A stretch of DNA of 8,192 nt, from NCBI GenBank assembly GCA_041747075.1, contig JBGTFW010000050.1, forward strand, positions 1-8,192, read 5' to 3'. This DNA comes from CAJQPP01 sp041747075. Lineage in GTDB: Bacteria > Planctomycetota > Planctomycetia > Pirellulales > Pirellulaceae. The notes below the pieces were generated by a model, which saw only the letters and a program-made list of their open reading frames with translations, was not told the DNA's origin and did no database searches. This document shows positions 6,767 to 8,192 of the stretch, piece by piece; position 1 is the first letter of the stretch; every line of letters starts with the position of its first letter. The translations under genes were made by a program, and so were the position numbers.

Positions 6767-8192
6767 CATGTTCGTGTTGTTTGCAGTTCTGTCGTGTCTG
6801 AACGGTGCCATGAACGCGGCCCGGGTACCCGTTTGCCAGGACGATGCCAGGGTGCCTCCTGCCGGGGAGGAAACCCAAAAATGGCAAGGCGTCCTGGACG
6901 TTCGCGTCGCGCAACTGACGCTGAACTTTGAAGTCAGCGAGTCCGACAACGGTGCGTGGACGGGAAACATCTACAGCGTTGAGCAGGGAAACGCGAAAAT
7001 CCCGATCTCGAAAATGACGGTCGAGAACAACAACGTTACGATCGAGGCGAGTTCGGTGGGTGCAAGCTTCACCGGAACGCTCGCCGAGGACTCGCAAACG
7101 ATTACCGGCGAGTGGAAGCAAGGCGGGGCGAGTCATGATCTGACGATCCGCCGCGTCGAGAGCTTCAATCCGGGCGAGCATATTGAAACGTGGCAGGGCA
7201 CGCTCGAAGCCGCCGGGAACAAGTTCGATTTCGGACTTCGCGTCTTTCGCGCCGCCGACGGAACCTGGTTCGCGCGACTCGACAGTTACAACGAAGGCGC
7301 GATGGGACTCCATGCGACCATGGAACGCGGCGAGAAACAGTTCGACTTTGAATTGAAATCAGTCGGCGCGGCGTTCAAGGGTACTATCTCGGAGACCGGC
7401 CAGTCGGTGGAGGGAACGTGGACGCAGGGCGGAGGAAGTTTTCAGCTCAAGTTCGAGAAAGTTGCGCTCGACGCCGGACAAAAGATCAATCGGCCCCAAC
7501 ACCCTGTACCGCCGTATCCTTACGCCGAAATGAACGTTGCATTCGAGAACCCCGACGATGAAGTTCGTTTGGCCGGGACGTTGACGCTACCACGGGGCGA
7601 CGGACCGTTTCCCGCGATGATCCTGATATCAGGGTCGGGACCCCAGGACCGCGACGAGACGCTTATGAGTCACAAGCCGTTTCTCGTTATCGCTGATCAC
7701 CTGACGCGAAATGGCATCGCCGTACTCCGCTTCGACGACCGGGGGGTCGGGGAATCGACGGGCGATTTCGCGGCTGCAACTTCCGAAGACCTCGCGCGCG
7801 ACGTCGCCGCGGCTGTCAACTTTCTCAAGGCGCGAGCGGAAATTCGCGGCGACCGGATCGGGTTGATCGGCCACAGCGAGGGGGGAGTCATTGCTCCGAT
7901 GGTCGCCGTCCGTTCTCCCGATGTGGCGATGATCGTTCTGCTCGCCGGGACCGGCGTCAACGGGGCGACGATCAGCATTTCCCAGTCTCGTGCCATCGCC
8001 GAGGCGGTCGGCGCGCCGGCCAGTGTGGTTGACGCCAACGAGAGATTTCTCAAGCAAGTACTCAAACGGCTCGATGAAAGCGACGAACCTCTGGATAGCG
8101 ATTGGGTTGACGAGGCCGTCGCGGAGGTTATCAGCTCCCTCGAAAGTCAGGGTCAGGTCAAGGGAGACGGCTCGACGATTCTCGATGCCGCC
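6753..8192 (+). CDS. Secreted alpha/beta hydrolase (esterase-like) with duplicated N-terminal beta domain, 3'-truncated
   Basis: The frame is open for 480 codons to the window edge. Residues 1-23 look like a signal peptide (MKTIS, then MFVLFAVLSCLNGAM). Two related beta-rich domains follow at about 43-134 and 146-236. Each starts with WQG-T/V-L and ends with SVGA-x-F-x-GT, then G-x-W-x-QGG-x-S. The catalytic alpha/beta-hydrolase domain starts near 260. It has an SGSGPQDRDE loop (293-302), probably near the oxyanion hole, then FDDRGVGESTG (328-337) and the nucleophile elbow GHSEGG with Ser375. This motif set resembles EstD-type carboxylesterases and related S33/S9-like hydrolases. The sequence ends in the likely cap region, so the catalytic Asp and His are not seen. 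The product probably hydrolyses an ester or amide outside the cytoplasm; the substrate is unknown. The start at 6753 overlaps the TerC gene by 14 bases. An in-frame ATG at 6768, just after the TerC stop, is a good alternative and keeps the signal peptide. Translational coupling is likely. Confidence 0.85.
   Translation, partial: MKTISMFVLFAVLSCLNGAMNAARVPVCQDDARVPPAGEETQKWQGVLDVRVAQLTLNFEVSESDNGAWTGNIYSVEQGNAKIPISKMTVENNNVTIEASSVGASFTGTLAEDSQTITGEWKQGGASHDLTIRRVESFNPGEHIETWQGTLEAAGNKFDFGLRVFRAADGTWFARLDSYNEGAMGLHATMERGEKQFDFELKSVGAAFKGTISETGQSVEGTWTQGGGSFQLKFEKVALDAGQKINRPQHPVPPYPYAEMNVAFENPDDEVRLAGTLTLPRGDGPFPAMILISGSGPQDRDETLMSHKPFLVIADHLTRNGIAVLRFDDRGVGESTGDFAAATSEDLARDVAAAVNFLKARAEIRGDRIGLIGHSEGGVIAPMVAVRSPDVAMIVLLAGTGVNGATISISQSRAIAEAVGAPASVVDANERFLKQVLKRLDESDEPLDSDWVDEAVAEVISSLESQGQVKGDGSTILDAA

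Noticed and set aside
1..8192. Mobile element, defence system, tRNA/rRNA or biosynthetic cluster
   Set aside because: No transposase, integrase, nuclease or helicase motifs, no structural RNA features and no clustered biosynthetic enzymes were seen.

Overview
The window is GC-rich bacterial DNA with five genes, all on the + strand. The best clue to the organism is the first gene. It is a TPR protein whose C-terminal module (an NAKAWYLATCPDSSFRNG-type motif, then DTLAAAQAEAGSFDKAVESQKAA) is a form I associate with Planctomycetes. The large exported protein of unknown family, the near absence of Shine-Dalgarno sites and the repeat-filled spacer fit that reading. A planctomycete or close relative is my inference; I see no rRNA or other marker that proves it.

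Layout. 1-1127: the 3' part of a TPR-repeat protein. 1219-2781: a complete two-domain enzyme, an N-terminal GNAT-type acyltransferase fused to a C-terminal nitrilase-superfamily (carbon-nitrogen) hydrolase with its Glu-Lys-Cys triad intact. 2910-5684: a 924-residue exported protein I cannot assign to a family. 5685-5929: a 245-base spacer made largely of short tandem repeats, namely two different 7-base arrays flanking a 9-10-base motif. 5930-6766: a TerC-family integral membrane protein. 6753-8192: the start of a secreted alpha/beta hydrolase with two copies of a beta-rich domain before the catalytic domain; it runs off the window.

How the genes relate. The TerC gene and the hydrolase gene overlap by 14 bases and are almost certainly co-transcribed. 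The other genes are separated by 91-245 bases and could be separate units. No shared pathway is evident; this looks like ordinary chromosomal housekeeping or envelope DNA, without mobile-element genes, RNA genes or a defence locus.

The most unusual part is the 5680-5927 repeat region. Its first 7-base unit contains the stop codon of the exported-protein gene, and its last unit ends two bases before the TerC start codon. The array therefore fills the place where a promoter and ribosome-binding site would be expected.
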